From Photobacterium proteolyticum (GTDB lineage Bacteria; Pseudomonadota; Gammaproteobacteria; Enterobacterales; Vibrionaceae): DNA of 38,894 nucleotides. The notes under the pieces are model-generated. The model was not told the DNA's origin. It searched no databases and worked only from the letters and a program-made list of their open reading frames with translations. How positions within the stretch are numbered: position 1 is the first letter of the stretch; the number at the start of each line of letters is the position of its first letter. The position numbers and the translations under genes were made by a program. Where the stretch lies: assembly GCF_001939735.1 (NCBI RefSeq), contig NZ_MJIL01000096.1, positions 68,711 to 107,604 of the forward strand. The letters run 5' to 3'. Below, in pieces: positions 1 through 7,758 of the stretch.

Positions 1-84
1 GGCTTGGGTATAGCGATGCTGATTCATACTGAAAACGGGCTGAATATCGCGGTTCCTCTTCCATCATCGGGTGAGTTAAGGTAA
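1..84 (+). CDS. C-terminal end of an upstream gene (partial)
   Basis: An open frame runs from the first base to a TAA at 82-84 and gives 27 residues ending PLPSSGELR. The piece is too short to assign to a family. It lies 34 bases before the DUF2960 gene on the same strand, so the two could be cotranscribed. The evidence is only the uninterrupted frame and the gene-like spacing. Confidence 0.5.
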   Translation, partial: GLGIAMLIHTENGLNIAVPLPSSGELR

Positions 85-118
85 ATTCCCAACCTATTTT
101 TTTGCTGCTGGAGGCGTT

Positions 119-382
119 ATGTCACGCACCATTATCTACACTTACAAGAAACAAGAGAAACAGCTGGCATTCTCTTATGATCAATACCGTTCTATCCATG
201 AGGCCGTTGCGGCAGCGGAAGGTATTGATCTGACTGAGTTTCTAAAAATGGAGCAGCAAGTTGAAGCTGTATCTTCTGGCTCGAAGGCGGTCAGAGATTT
301 TAGAGACAACCATTTTAAGAAGCTGGGTTTTGGTAAAATTACCCTGGCTAAAAAAGAGCATCGGGGAATAGGCGAAAAATAG
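119..382 (+). CDS. DUF2960 family small protein
   Basis: This is an 87-residue soluble, charged protein beginning MSRTIIYTYKKQEKQLAFSY. From memory the opening (ARTIIYTYK-like) and the central EGIDLTEFLKMEQQVEA segment match the DUF2960 family, which is nearly restricted to Vibrionaceae and relatives; the usual length is about 80 residues. GGAGG lies 6 bases before the ATG, so the start is firm. It has no signal peptide or membrane segment. The biochemical role is unknown. It is convergent with the CREST-family gene at 425. Confidence 0.75.
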   Translation: MSRTIIYTYKKQEKQLAFSYDQYRSIHEAVAAAEGIDLTEFLKMEQQVEAVSSGSKAVRDFRDNHFKKLGFGKITLAKKEHRGIGEK

Positions 383-412
383 TCCCGCCAGTGTTAACCT
401 TGTGCAAGTCTG

Positions 413-434
413 AGGGAGCAGGCATTAGCTCCCT
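413..434. terminator. Weak hairpin between convergent genes
   Basis: AGGGAGC (413-419) can pair with GCTCCCT (428-434) around an 8-base loop. It lies between the ends of the DUF2960 gene and the minus-strand gene and overlaps the latter's stop codon. There is no clear T tract on either side, so intrinsic termination is only possible. Confidence 0.3.
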
Positions 435-1210
435 GATTCTGTACCCTTCATACGTTTAATCCAGCCCAGATAGATCATATATCCTCCGAGCGCGGCCAGC
501 AGGTGCTTGACGCTATGACCGCTGACTCCGCCTAACAGCGCATACAGCTGTTCGTCATTTGACTCCGCCCACTTAGCAAGCACATAAGCTAATAGCGCGT
601 ATAGGTAGTATCTTCCGTGACTAAAAGGCGATTTAAACAAGCCTATTATCAGCGGTAAGTGAATGATGGGGATCACCTGTACCAGTACATAGGCGGATAA
701 GTCCCCCCGCCCACCGATAACATCTGTCGCATACCAATACACAACGGAGAGCAATCCGTATAGTACGGCTGGAATAATCAGGCGGTGCCCGATAGCCGGC
801 TTTATAAATTCACTCAGAACAATGCAATAAAGGGTGATAAAGGCAATCGTGATAGGAATGCGATCCAGCATCAGGGTAAACGCGTTAGGGGTGAGGTGAT
901 AGTAGCTGGAGCCGAAGAAAGCGGCGATTAACCCGACAAAGAAGCCTGGATACAGCAAACGGATTCTCGGTTCAATTGCATTAAGGTGATGAGGGTGAAA
1001 TCGTTTGAGGCCAAGAATACCGACTAGCAGGAAAGGTAGGTTGGAAATGATATTGAAAAAATTGGGCACTCCCAAGAAGGTGCGCTGATCGGCATAATTG
1101 TAAAAGTTTCGGCTCTGGGTAATGGGTGAGAAATATAAGGCAAGTATCGCAAGTGTTATGGCAATGATAAGGAGCAGCCGGAGTCGGTTGGCATAGCTGA
1201 TGCCCGTCAT
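425..1210 (-). CDS. CREST-superfamily membrane hydrolase (alkaline ceramidase-like)
   Basis: This is an integral membrane protein of about 261 residues with seven or so hydrophobic helices. It shows the spaced polar motifs of the CREST superfamily (alkaline ceramidase, PAQR and Per1 relatives): an N-terminal NFFNIISN segment, GSSYYH followed by LDRIPIT (Ser/His/Asp), and a C-terminal HSVKH (HxxxH), which in this superfamily bind a catalytic metal and hydrolyse an amide bond in a lipid. The ATG at 1210 overlaps the globin stop as ATGA, a translational-coupling arrangement. A GTG at 1219 would add three residues but would overlap the globin by 13 bases. The substrate cannot be inferred; many bacteria carrying such genes lack sphingolipids. 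Confidence 0.75.
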   Translation of the reverse strand: MTGISYANRLRLLLIIAITLAILALYFSPITQSRNFYNYADQRTFLGVPNFFNIISNLPFLLVGILGLKRFHPHHLNAIEPRIRLLYPGFFVGLIAAFFGSSYYHLTPNAFTLMLDRIPITIAFITLYCIVLSEFIKPAIGHRLIIPAVLYGLLSVVYWYATDVIGGRGDLSAYVLVQVIPIIHLPLIIGLFKSPFSHGRYYLYALLAYVLAKWAESNDEQLYALLGGVSGHSVKHLLAALGGYMIYLGWIKRMKGTESGS

Positions 1211-1608
1211 GTTTCGCACTCTTTCTTCATGATTTCAAGACCTAGCCTGAAGCATTCTCGCCATGCCAGATCGACTTCAGAAGTATAGCTGGGATCGCAC
1301 TGATTAACGGTTTCCATTAGGCAATCAAGCCAGGTTTCGTAGTCCAGCGGGCTAACACCTATTCCTTGAGGGCCGTGACGTTTGCCAAAAAAACGAACGG
1401 ATTCTCGGGCGGACTCTGACACAGGTGCCAGTAGAATGATCGCGATCGAGGCTTTAAGCATTGATATCTGCTTTTGCATATCGACATTGGCAAACATCTC
1501 TCGGAACCTGTCGTCTTTCTGGCAAAAGAGATTGTAGAAGATATCAAAGAAGTGAGGATGTTGGTTGCATCTTTCATAACTGTCGTTAAAAACTTCGTGG
1601 ATATCCAT
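1207..1608 (-). CDS. Single-domain bacterial globin
   Basis: This 133-residue all-helical protein has globin-family features: an aromatic-rich N-terminal helix (FFDIFYNLF), the segment SVRFFGKRHGPQGIGV, in which H78 is the likely proximal haem ligand, then LDYETWLDCLMETV typical of the G/H helices of bacterial globins. It should bind haem and a diatomic gas in the cytoplasm; whether it stores, senses or detoxifies O2 or NO is unknown. It is the first gene of a two-gene unit with the CREST membrane protein, joined by an ATGA overlap. AAGGAGATGGC before the ATG provides a strong ribosome binding site. Confidence 0.8.
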   Translation of the reverse strand: MDIHEVFNDSYERCNQHPHFFDIFYNLFCQKDDRFREMFANVDMQKQISMLKASIAIILLAPVSESARESVRFFGKRHGPQGIGVSPLDYETWLDCLMETVNQCDPSYTSEVDLAWRECFRLGLEIMKKECET

Positions 1609-1752
1609 GCCATCTCCTTTGATATAGATATTTTAAGTCAGCCTATAGTATGAGTATGGTTCCTAAAATAACGTAAGCAACTCATTTTACGTAGAATTGA
1701 CCAACAAACGTATTTATTCGAACAAAACTTAACCGCGAAAGAACAACACGCC

Positions 1753-2103
1753 CTAGAGTTCATTGTATTTTTTTGCACTGCCGAAACACTTATCGACAGG
1801 GTATTTTTGCTCGTTCTTGATCAGCTTGTTCTGACATGCTGCCATAAGGTCGATGTCGCATTTGTCTGCCAATCGAAGCAAATACATCATTACATCGGCC
1901 ATCTCTTTCTCGAGGTGTGCTTTCTTGGCTTCTGGTAGAAGTTCGCTTTGCTCGGGGGTTAACCACTGGAAAATTTCAGTTAGTTCGCCCACTTCCCCGC
2001 TTAACGCCATGGCCAGGTTTTTGGGCGAGTGAAACTGCTCCCAGTTTCGGTCTGCCGCAAACTTTGCCAGCTGTTGCTGAAGCTGTTTTATCTCTGACGT
2101 CAT
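1753..2103 (-). CDS. MazG-like nucleotide pyrophosphohydrolase (RS21-C6/dCTPase type)
   Basis: This 116-residue all-alpha NTP pyrophosphatase carries the family's EExxE...ExxD metal-binding pattern: E37xxE40 in GEVGELTEIFQW and E67xxD70 in EKEMADVMMYLL. Family members hydrolyse (d)NTPs, often dCTP or damaged nucleotides, to the monophosphate and pyrophosphate, sanitising the nucleotide pool in the cytoplasm. Length and motif spacing agree with single-domain members. It stands alone on the minus strand. Its preferred nucleotide cannot be told from sequence. Confidence 0.88.
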   Translation of the reverse strand: MTSEIKQLQQQLAKFAADRNWEQFHSPKNLAMALSGEVGELTEIFQWLTPEQSELLPEAKKAHLEKEMADVMMYLLRLADKCDIDLMAACQNKLIKNEQKYPVDKCFGSAKKYNEL

Positions 2104-2190
2104 AGTGTTCTCTTTGGGTTTCAGGTGAGATACCGAGCCTTAGTTGATGCTTAACGTGCTTCTGCAAATGTTATAAGGCTAGCGCAGTCG

Positions 2191-3102
2191 TTATACGCCG
2201 CTTTGCTCGGCATGAACATACTTTTTTTTATATATTCCCTGTAAAGCTTCTAGTGTGCACAAAAACAAACCGAGCCAAATCAGGCTAAAGCTAATGGCTT
2301 TGACCTCATCAAAAACCTCTCCGAACAGGAACACGGCAAGCAGAAACTGTAGCGTTGGCTCTATATACTGCATTAAACCAACCATCGTGAGACTGGTGCG
2401 GTTGATAGCTAAGGCAAAGAAAATCAGTGGCGCCAGCGTGACAGGTGCCGAGCCGATATATAGAAGCAGTGTCGGTAAGCCTGATGACAGGGCCACGCTA
2501 TTGTCGGATATACCCTGGGCGATGATGAAGCACAAGGCGAATGGGGCGAGGATAGCCGCCTCAAGAGTAACGGAAGTCAGTGCATCATAGCGAATGTATT
2601 TTTTACATAAGCCGTAAAGGGCAAAAAAGCTTCCCATGATTAATGAGATCCACGGCAACTCACCGTAGTGCCAGACTTGGTAGCCAATTCCGGCGATAGC
2701 CAGGACGACGGCGGCCGATTGAGCATGTGACAATCGCTCTTTGAGAAAAAGGACGCCGAGTGCGATGGCAAACAAAGGATTGATGAAGAAACCCAGGCTC
2801 GCGGCAAGGACTTGGTCATGGGTAATGGCCCAGGTGAATGCATACCATGAGATGCACATGATTGCGGCGGCAATGGTCGTGGCAACCAACGAACGCTTAT
2901 CTGCCCATATAGTAGGCAGGGAAGGAAAGGGGCGTCTCAGAATGGCTATGACAGTCATCATAACTGGTACCGAGAAAATGATCCTCATGGCAAGTAGTTC
3001 ATTGATATTAGCCTGAGGAAGAAATTGGTAATACAGCGGCAAGATGCCCCAGAGCACAAATGAGAAAGCAGCTAACGCATTTCCGGCACGGTGAGATCGC
3101 AT
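2191..3102 (-). CDS. rarD: RarD-type EamA/DMT family transporter
   Basis: This 303-residue inner-membrane protein of about ten TM helices is arranged as two EamA repeats. RarD hallmarks are the opening GNALAAFSFVLWGILPLYY, WAITHDQVLAASLGFFINPLF with the following LGVLFLKERL, and the C-terminal MQYIEPTLQFLLAVFLFGE. RarD proteins belong to the drug/metabolite transporter superfamily and were named for a link with chloramphenicol sensitivity; the natural substrate is not established. The gene stands alone on the minus strand and I see no clear intrinsic terminator after it. Confidence 0.9.
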   Translation of the reverse strand: MRSHRAGNALAAFSFVLWGILPLYYQFLPQANINELLAMRIIFSVPVMMTVIAILRRPFPSLPTIWADKRSLVATTIAAAIMCISWYAFTWAITHDQVLAASLGFFINPLFAIALGVLFLKERLSHAQSAAVVLAIAGIGYQVWHYGELPWISLIMGSFFALYGLCKKYIRYDALTSVTLEAAILAPFALCFIIAQGISDNSVALSSGLPTLLLYIGSAPVTLAPLIFFALAINRTSLTMVGLMQYIEPTLQFLLAVFLFGEVFDEVKAISFSLIWLGLFLCTLEALQGIYKKKYVHAEQSGV

Positions 3103-3226
3103 ACAGGTGTTCCAACGGTATCAAGGACAGAGAAAAGAAGAAGTCAGGGGCTATTTTGTCACCGAAACTGCGTTGAATAAAGTAATTTATATGACAAATA
3201 ACTTGATGAAATGGATTGCGGTAATA

Positions 3227-3829
3227 TTATTTCTTCATCGCAATAATGGTATGGACAAGCCAAGCTCGCCGCTCGCCGGTGAGTTGGGCTGAGTATTCTT
3301 GCTTCTCTTTCCATGAAACGACGTAGAAAGATGAGAATAGCTGCTCCAGCTCGTTTTTGCTGTGTGTCAGCACCGGTAGATCTTCATGGCTGCAGTTATC
3401 GTCAACGCCGAGAAAATGGCCGCAGAATACCCCGCCGCTGTATAGGCTTTGCTGTATGTTCGGCCACAATTGGAAAAACTCGTTACGTGAGCAAAAAAAC
3501 AGGCAGGCACTGGCATTGATCAGGTGGGTGCGGGGAAACTCATAGTCCGAAAAACTACTTAGTTGGACATCCAGGGCAGGAGCCGAAGCGGCCAGTGGGT
3601 GCTCTGACAGGGTTTCAAGGCTCTTTATGTTAATATCAAAAGCATACACCTGATAATCTTGTTCCAGCAGATAAAGCGTATCTCGCCCTGTCCCGCAGCC
3701 GCAGTCAACAGCTATCCTGTCTTTGGTGGCATTGCCCAAAAACTGGTGAGCTTCGATAAGATGAGCGCGAGGGGGTAAGAGCTTTTGGTTACTTAGGTAA
3801 TCCAGCCAATCAATAGTTGCCATGCCCAT
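3227..3829 (-). CDS. Class I SAM-dependent methyltransferase (TehB-like)
   Basis: This 200-residue protein has a Rossmann-fold methyltransferase core: motif I AVDCGCGTGRDTLYLLEQ binds S-adenosylmethionine, the acidic residue of VYAFDIN follows in strand 2, and INASACLFFCSR is the strand-4 region. The C-terminal HSKNELEQLFSSF...WKEKQE resembles TehB and small-molecule methyltransferases. The substrate is unknown. Met3 is an alternative start two codons in. Confidence 0.8.
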   Translation of the reverse strand: MGMATIDWLDYLSNQKLLPPRAHLIEAHQFLGNATKDRIAVDCGCGTGRDTLYLLEQDYQVYAFDINIKSLETLSEHPLAASAPALDVQLSSFSDYEFPRTHLINASACLFFCSRNEFFQLWPNIQQSLYSGGVFCGHFLGVDDNCSHEDLPVLTHSKNELEQLFSSFYVVSWKEKQEYSAQLTGERRAWLVHTIIAMKK

Positions 3830-4079
3830 ACCCTCTTCGACTACGGATTACACTGACGAGTAAAGTATAACGATTGTGAGCATCGATATTCGCCCAATTA
3901 TTAGAATATAGATGACTGGATATGATCTAGCTGCCCGTAATGCCTGTATTGATAAGATTTTAATCACGCGAGTGGTTAGAAGTTTGGTATTATTAGTGGA
4001 CATCAGGCGCTTGATAATATCTTGTATTATGCGTTTGACGTGACTGTAAGCCACTAGGCCAATGATAAGAGAGAATAGA

Positions 4080-4433
4080 ATGACTAAGCTAACCGCAGAT
4101 ATTCAAGCGAACTGTGCGCTATTTGTTACCGAAACGAAAGAGACCCAGGTAGTTTGGGGGCTTTGTAACGAAGAAGGTGACTGGCTATCTGTTGCATCTA
4201 GTGAGTTTGAAGACTCTGAAGTAATGCCTTTTTGGTCAAACGAAGAAGATGCCAAACTTCATTGTGCTGACGAGTGGGAAGAGTTTACTGCCACAATGAT
4301 CCCATTGGATGTTTTTGTCGAAGATTGGATGATCACTTTGGCGGAAGATGGCGTGTTGGTTGGGTTGAACTGGAATGCCGAGCTGGAAGGTGCCGAACAA
4401 GAGCCTTCAGATGTAGCCAAGCTATACCTGTAA
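4080..4433 (+). CDS. DUF2750 family protein
   Basis: This 117-residue acidic, soluble protein matches my recollection of DUF2750: VVWGLCNEEGDWL, then VMPFWSNEEDAKLH and a C-terminal IPLDVFVEDWMITLAEDGVLVGLNW. The start is placed at the ATG at 4080, preceded by AGAGAA. An upstream in-frame codon at 4062 would add only a non-conserved stub. A clear intrinsic terminator follows at 4478. No function is established for the family. Confidence 0.8.
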   Translation: MTKLTADIQANCALFVTETKETQVVWGLCNEEGDWLSVASSEFEDSEVMPFWSNEEDAKLHCADEWEEFTATMIPLDVFVEDWMITLAEDGVLVGLNWNAELEGAEQEPSDVAKLYL

Positions 4434-4477
4434 TGTATTTGTGATGTAGCTTTACGCTACACTGCGCATAATTGATA

Positions 4478-4507
4478 AGCCGTATCTTATTGATACGGCT
4501 TTGTTGT
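4478..4507 (+). terminator. Intrinsic terminator after the DUF2750 gene
   Basis: AGCCGTATC (4478-4486), a five-base loop and GATACGGCT (4492-4500) form a perfect 9-bp stem followed by TTGTTGT. A smaller hairpin, GTAGC-TTTAC-GCTAC, lies just upstream at 4446-4460. Confidence 0.75.
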
Positions 4508-4602
4508 ATTTGCGCGAGCGCAATTTAGTTACAGATTGGGATTTTTACTGGCAGAGATATCATCTATATTTACAGAGAGTCATCAAACATGAGGGTGTTG
4601 TT

Positions 4603-4851
4603 ATGGTGCTTTCTGAATGTCGCCAAATGATGGCAGAGCATACGCTCGTTGAAGCTCGTATAGTGCATGATTTTCTAAGTGCAGGCTGGAGTATTAACTT
4701 CAGAGACTCTGAGGGGAATGATTACCCTATAACAGATACTTATGGAATTCCGTGTAGCTATGACTCATTGAAGCAGGCAGAAGATGTCGTTCATCAGGTA
4801 GGGAACTGCCCTATTATGATTGACAGTCTGTTCAGGTTTGCTGAACGTTAA
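4603..4851 (+). CDS. Small hypothetical protein
   Basis: This encodes 82 residues from the ATG at 4603, which is preceded by GAGGGTG at a good distance. The open frame continues upstream to 4501, but that part overlaps the terminator of the preceding gene and is unlikely to be translated. The product is soluble and mixed alpha/beta in appearance (DFLSAGWSINFRDSEGNDYPI...). I do not recognise a family. It sits between the DUF2750 gene and the TetR regulator on the same strand. Confidence 0.55.
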   Translation: MVLSECRQMMAEHTLVEARIVHDFLSAGWSINFRDSEGNDYPITDTYGIPCSYDSLKQAEDVVHQVGNCPIMIDSLFRFAER

Positions 4852-4910
4852 CAGCAGACGTTTGCTGACACAGTAAATGGACGAGGATAGAAGAAAATAT
4901 ACATTGCATT

Positions 4911-4932
4911 AAAAAGTACGATCGTGCTAAAA
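4911..4932. promoter_or_regulatory. Palindromic operator upstream of the tetR-family gene
   Basis: AAAAAGTACG-ATCGTGCT and the A run after it form a near-perfect 22-base palindrome. The same element, inverted and with two changes, lies at 5588-5609 before the hydrolase gene. Two matching palindromes flanking a TetR-family gene are the expected picture for an autoregulated repressor and its target. That the TetR protein binds them is inference. Confidence 0.7.
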
Positions 4933-4962
4933 AGGGTAAAACGCCTAGTTATTGAGAAGAAA

Positions 4963-5553
4963 ATGAGCAAAGGCCGCGTAACTCGAGACCACATTTTACA
5001 AACCGCTTTTAGCTTGGCCAGTAAAGACGGACTGGACAGTTTGACAATAGGTCAGTTGGCGAAAGCATCAGGGATGTCGAAAAGCGGCCTTTTTTCTCAT
5101 TTTAATTCTAAAGAGAACCTACAGATTGCGGTACTGGAATATACCGGCGAGTATTTTACTGAGCGGGTGATTCAGCCGGCACGGGTTGCTGAACCTGAGA
5201 CCATCGAAAAGAAACTGCGGCTATTGCTGCGAAACTGGCTTGAATGGAATCAGTCTTTTCAGGGCAGTTGCATGTTTCTGGATGCCTGGAGAGACAGTAG
5301 TGATGCTGACAGCCCTGTTCGGCAGGCCTTGGCGATTATCACTCGTCGTTGGCTGGACTATTTATGCCAACAGGTTGAAAAAGCAAAGCAAAACGGTGAG
5401 CTGAAACCGGAGCTTGATACCTGGCAATTTGTATACCGTCTCTATGGCGTTTATTTAAGCAGTCATTTGTTTCGTTCCTTGTCGTTGGAAACCGATGAAC
5501 ACCAGCGGTTCTGGCTTGGAATTGAAGAGTTACTGAACGAGTGGCGAGTGTAA
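4963..5553 (+). CDS. TetR/AcrR family transcriptional regulator
   Basis: This 196-residue regulator has an N-terminal helix-turn-helix of TetR type: SLASKDGLDSLTIGQLAKAS, then GMSKSGLFSHFNSKENLQIA, the recognition-helix signature. The ligand-binding C-terminal half is all-helical. The start is set at the ATG at 4963 (MSKGRVTRDHIL) with GAGAAGAA before it; an in-frame TTG-type extension to 4924 would overlap the operator. A 22-base palindrome precedes this gene and another precedes the alpha/beta hydrolase 65 bases downstream, so it probably represses both. The inducer is unknown, though a fatty or lipophilic ester would suit a hydrolase target. Confidence 0.88.
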   Translation: MSKGRVTRDHILQTAFSLASKDGLDSLTIGQLAKASGMSKSGLFSHFNSKENLQIAVLEYTGEYFTERVIQPARVAEPETIEKKLRLLLRNWLEWNQSFQGSCMFLDAWRDSSDADSPVRQALAIITRRWLDYLCQQVEKAKQNGELKPELDTWQFVYRLYGVYLSSHLFRSLSLETDEHQRFWLGIEELLNEWRV

Positions 5554-5587
5554 TAATCACAGTTACGATTAGTTTTTGTTTGAATTA

Positions 5588-5609
5588 AAAAAGCACGACC
5601 GTACTTTTT
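5588..5609. promoter_or_regulatory. Palindromic operator upstream of the alpha/beta hydrolase
   Basis: AAAAAGCACGACCGTAC followed by a T run is the reverse complement of the element at 4911-4932 apart from two positions. It ends directly before the GGAGG ribosome binding site of the hydrolase, so a bound protein could block transcription or initiation. Confidence 0.7.
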
Positions 5610-5618
5610 GGAGGCTCA

Positions 5619-6464
5619 ATGAGCAGCAAGATATATTTTAGGCAGGGCAAAGGTTTTGATCTTCGCCGAGGCATGATTAACCTGACAACACGGCTGCATC
5701 ACACTATTGCCCCGGGCCACGCCAGAAAAGTTGCGAAGAATTTGCTGTTGACACCGGATCGGAGCAAGCGCTTGATTGAAGAACCAGCAGGGTTAGTTCG
5801 ACGTCAGATTGAAACCTCTGAAGGTAAGATCATGACTTATCAACTGGGGCAAGGGCCGACCTGGATTCTAGGCCATGGTTGGTCAGGCTCATCAAGCCAG
5901 TTTTTCTCTCTGATGGAGCATATTGCCGCGGCGGGGTATACCGCGCTGGCATTCGATAATCCGGCACATGGTGAGAGTGAAGGCCGTTACGGGCATCTGC
6001 CTGGCTTTGTGAAAGCGTTTGATAGTGTGCTGGATCAGCAAGCCAGCATTGCTGGCGTTATCGCACACAGCATGGGCGGGGCGATGGTTCTGGAGAGCCG
6101 CCATGCATTGCTGGAGGGAAAGCCTGTACTGCTGGTGGCACCGGTGCTCAACTATACAGAAAACCTCGTCAGTACCGTCAGGCGTTCTGGGTATTCGATG
6201 AAGCTATTTGATGAGGTTGTCGGTGAAATCGCCGAAACATACCAATATGCGCTGGACTCGATAGATCCGCTAGAAAGACTGAAGGCCCGCCTTGGTTCAG
6301 CGGTGATCGTTCATGATAAGGCCGATCGTTTTGCTTCGTTTGCACACTCCAAGCAGGCGGAGCAGTATGATCATGTGAAGTTGCTGGCAACAGAGGGGTT
6401 AGGGCATGGGCGGATCCTAAACAGTGATCCGTTGCGTCAGGCGTTTGACTCACTGGCTAGCTAG
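5619..6464 (+). CDS. Alpha/beta hydrolase
   Basis: This 281-residue hydrolase has no signal peptide. Visible fold landmarks are the oxyanion region ILGHGWSGSSSQF, the strand-4 DNPAHGESEG, the nucleophile elbow VIAHSMGGAM (AxSxG in place of GxSxG, nucleophilic Ser), the acid in VIVHDKADRF and the catalytic His in EGLGHGRIL. It should cleave an ester or related bond; the substrate is unknown. GGAGG at 5610-5614 fixes the start. It follows its probable repressor, with the shared operator immediately upstream. Confidence 0.88.
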   Translation: MSSKIYFRQGKGFDLRRGMINLTTRLHHTIAPGHARKVAKNLLLTPDRSKRLIEEPAGLVRRQIETSEGKIMTYQLGQGPTWILGHGWSGSSSQFFSLMEHIAAAGYTALAFDNPAHGESEGRYGHLPGFVKAFDSVLDQQASIAGVIAHSMGGAMVLESRHALLEGKPVLLVAPVLNYTENLVSTVRRSGYSMKLFDEVVGEIAETYQYALDSIDPLERLKARLGSAVIVHDKADRFASFAHSKQAEQYDHVKLLATEGLGHGRILNSDPLRQAFDSLAS

Positions 6465-6485
6465 AGGCGTTAATTCGCTTCCTAT

Positions 6486-6515
6486 AAAAAAAGAGCACCT
6501 GTGATGCTCTTTTTT
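6486..6515. terminator. Bidirectional intrinsic terminator
   Basis: An A run plus GAGCA (to 6497) pairs with TGCTC plus a T run (from 6505) across a seven-base loop. It lies between the convergent hydrolase and plsC genes and reads as a terminator on both strands. Confidence 0.85.
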
Positions 6516-6538
6516 ATTCTTTTTAGATAGACAGATAG

Positions 6539-7294
6539 CTAGCTTGGTTTTACTTCTACCTGCTCGCGGGCGAGTTCCAAACGAGCCACCTCGGCATCCA
6601 GCTCGGCAATCTTCTTCTCCATAATCTGATGACAGTGATCAGCCAGCTTACGGGCATCTTTCATTTCATATTGTGAGACATCAATGGGCTCAAGCATTTC
6701 GGTAATGACGATACCGTTATCACGTCGGTTCAGTGAAATTTTGTTGTGGGTTGAGCTGACGCACATCGGCACAATAGGTACTCCGGCTTCGATGGCCATG
6801 CGGAAAGCACCAGTTTTAAAGGGTAAAAGTCCGCGACCTTTGCTTCGTGTCCCTTCAGGGTACATCCAAACAGACAGGTTACGGCTGTGGATAGCCTCGG
6901 CAACCTGTTGAATTGTGCTACGTGCTTTCGATTTGTTCTCTCGATCGAGCAGTATGTTACCGGTGATCCAGTAGAGCTGCCCGAAGAACGGGATCCACAA
7001 CAGGCTTTTTTTGCCAATTGAGACAGTTCGTGGCTCAAGCATTCCCGGTGAAGTAACAAAGTCGAAAATATTCTGGTGGTTAGAGATATAGACACTGTTT
7101 CCAATTTGAGCGACATTTTCTTTGCCTCGCTTAATCAGCTCAACCCCAACTAGTTTATGGAGTTGATCGAACCCGCGGCAAAAAAAGTGTACGTGTTTAG
7201 GATCACGTGGACTCAGCAAGCAGTAAACCAAAGCAAAAAGCGTGGTACAAATGATGAAGATCGCCCCTAAAAACAGGCGGATAACAGAAAGCAC
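6539..7294 (-). CDS. plsC: 1-acyl-sn-glycerol-3-phosphate acyltransferase
   Basis: PlsC transfers an acyl chain to lysophosphatidic acid to make phosphatidic acid at the inner membrane. An N-terminal TM helix leads to the catalytic NHQNIFD (HX4D) motif, then LLDRENKSKARSTI, the EGTRSKGRGLLPFKTGAF substrate-binding block and VPIVPMC. I choose the GTG at 7294, five bases after AAAGGAG (7306-7300), giving MLSVIRLF; this matches the MLYIFRL start of E. coli PlsC as I recall it. The GTG two codons upstream overlaps the ribosome binding site. The C-terminal 25 residues form a helical, probably coiled, extension. Confidence 0.93.
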   Translation of the reverse strand: MLSVIRLFLGAIFIICTTLFALVYCLLSPRDPKHVHFFCRGFDQLHKLVGVELIKRGKENVAQIGNSVYISNHQNIFDFVTSPGMLEPRTVSIGKKSLLWIPFFGQLYWITGNILLDRENKSKARSTIQQVAEAIHSRNLSVWMYPEGTRSKGRGLLPFKTGAFRMAIEAGVPIVPMCVSSTHNKISLNRRDNGIVITEMLEPIDVSQYEMKDARKLADHCHQIMEKKIAELDAEVARLELAREQVEVKPS

Positions 7295-7626
7295 AATCAC
7301 TCCTTTGTATTGTTAGTACTCTGTCTGACGCTGTTGAGATTACACAGAAGAGGTCAGAGGAGCTTTAGAAACAGATCTACAAAAAATACAGGAATTCAGA
7401 CAAAAGATAAATGATTCAGGCATGCTTAGAGAACATTTTTATTTCGAATATTTTTTTGGCTGAAGTACATTCAGTTCGCAATTTCAGTTGATAGTTTTAT
7501 CGTTAATTAACACTTAAAAGCGCATAAAAGCAGACAAATGGATGTAAATAAACAGACAAGGTGTGAAGTCAATCGCATGGGATAATATGAGTCAAGAAAA
7601 TGCTGGAAAGTCTTTATAATTCAAGA
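7295..7626. other. Intergenic stretch without a recognisable gene
   Basis: This AT-rich region upstream of plsC (minus strand) contains no plausible coding frame. It should hold the plsC promoter. A TATAAT hexamer at 7615-7620 on the plus strand may serve the small RNA proposed downstream. Confidence 0.5.
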
Positions 7627-7749
7627 GATAAAGAGCGTGGTTTTGGCACGGTATGACCAGTCCTGTCTGAAATTGCTGGGTCTGCTGTGCGAAATCTCTT
7701 CTGTTGTGTGGAGTTTTTGAGGCGAGCCATGAGCTTCGCCTCTTTTTTT
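7627..7749 (+). ncRNA. Candidate small RNA ending in an orphan terminator
   Basis: A strong plus-strand terminator at 7719-7749 has no plus-strand gene in front of it. About 95 bases upstream a TATAAT (7615-7620) could be the -10 box, with only a weak -35 (TCAAGA, 7592-7597, 17-base spacing). The interval has only very short frames (for example 18 codons from 7600). It does not resemble Qrr, Spot 42, RyhB or CsrB as I know them. The call rests on the promoter-terminator arrangement. Confidence 0.4.
7719..7749 (+). terminator. Orphan intrinsic terminator
   Basis: GAGGCGA (7719-7725) pairs with TCGCCTC (7736-7742) and is followed by seven T. The T tract exists only on the plus strand, so it does not serve the minus-strand GNAT gene whose stop is 10 bases away. 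Confidence 0.85.
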
Positions 7750-7758
7750 GTCTGCCGT

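Noticed and set aside
3848..4054. A 68-codon minus-strand frame between the methyltransferase and DUF2750 genes
   Set aside because: No convincing ribosome binding site and no gene-like composition; it covers the DUF2750 promoter region.
7627..7749. A known sRNA (Qrr, Spot 42, RyhB, CsrB) in the gap before the GNAT gene
   Set aside because: The terminator and internal sequence do not match these families as I know them, and there is no cluster of GGA motifs; left as an unnamed candidate.
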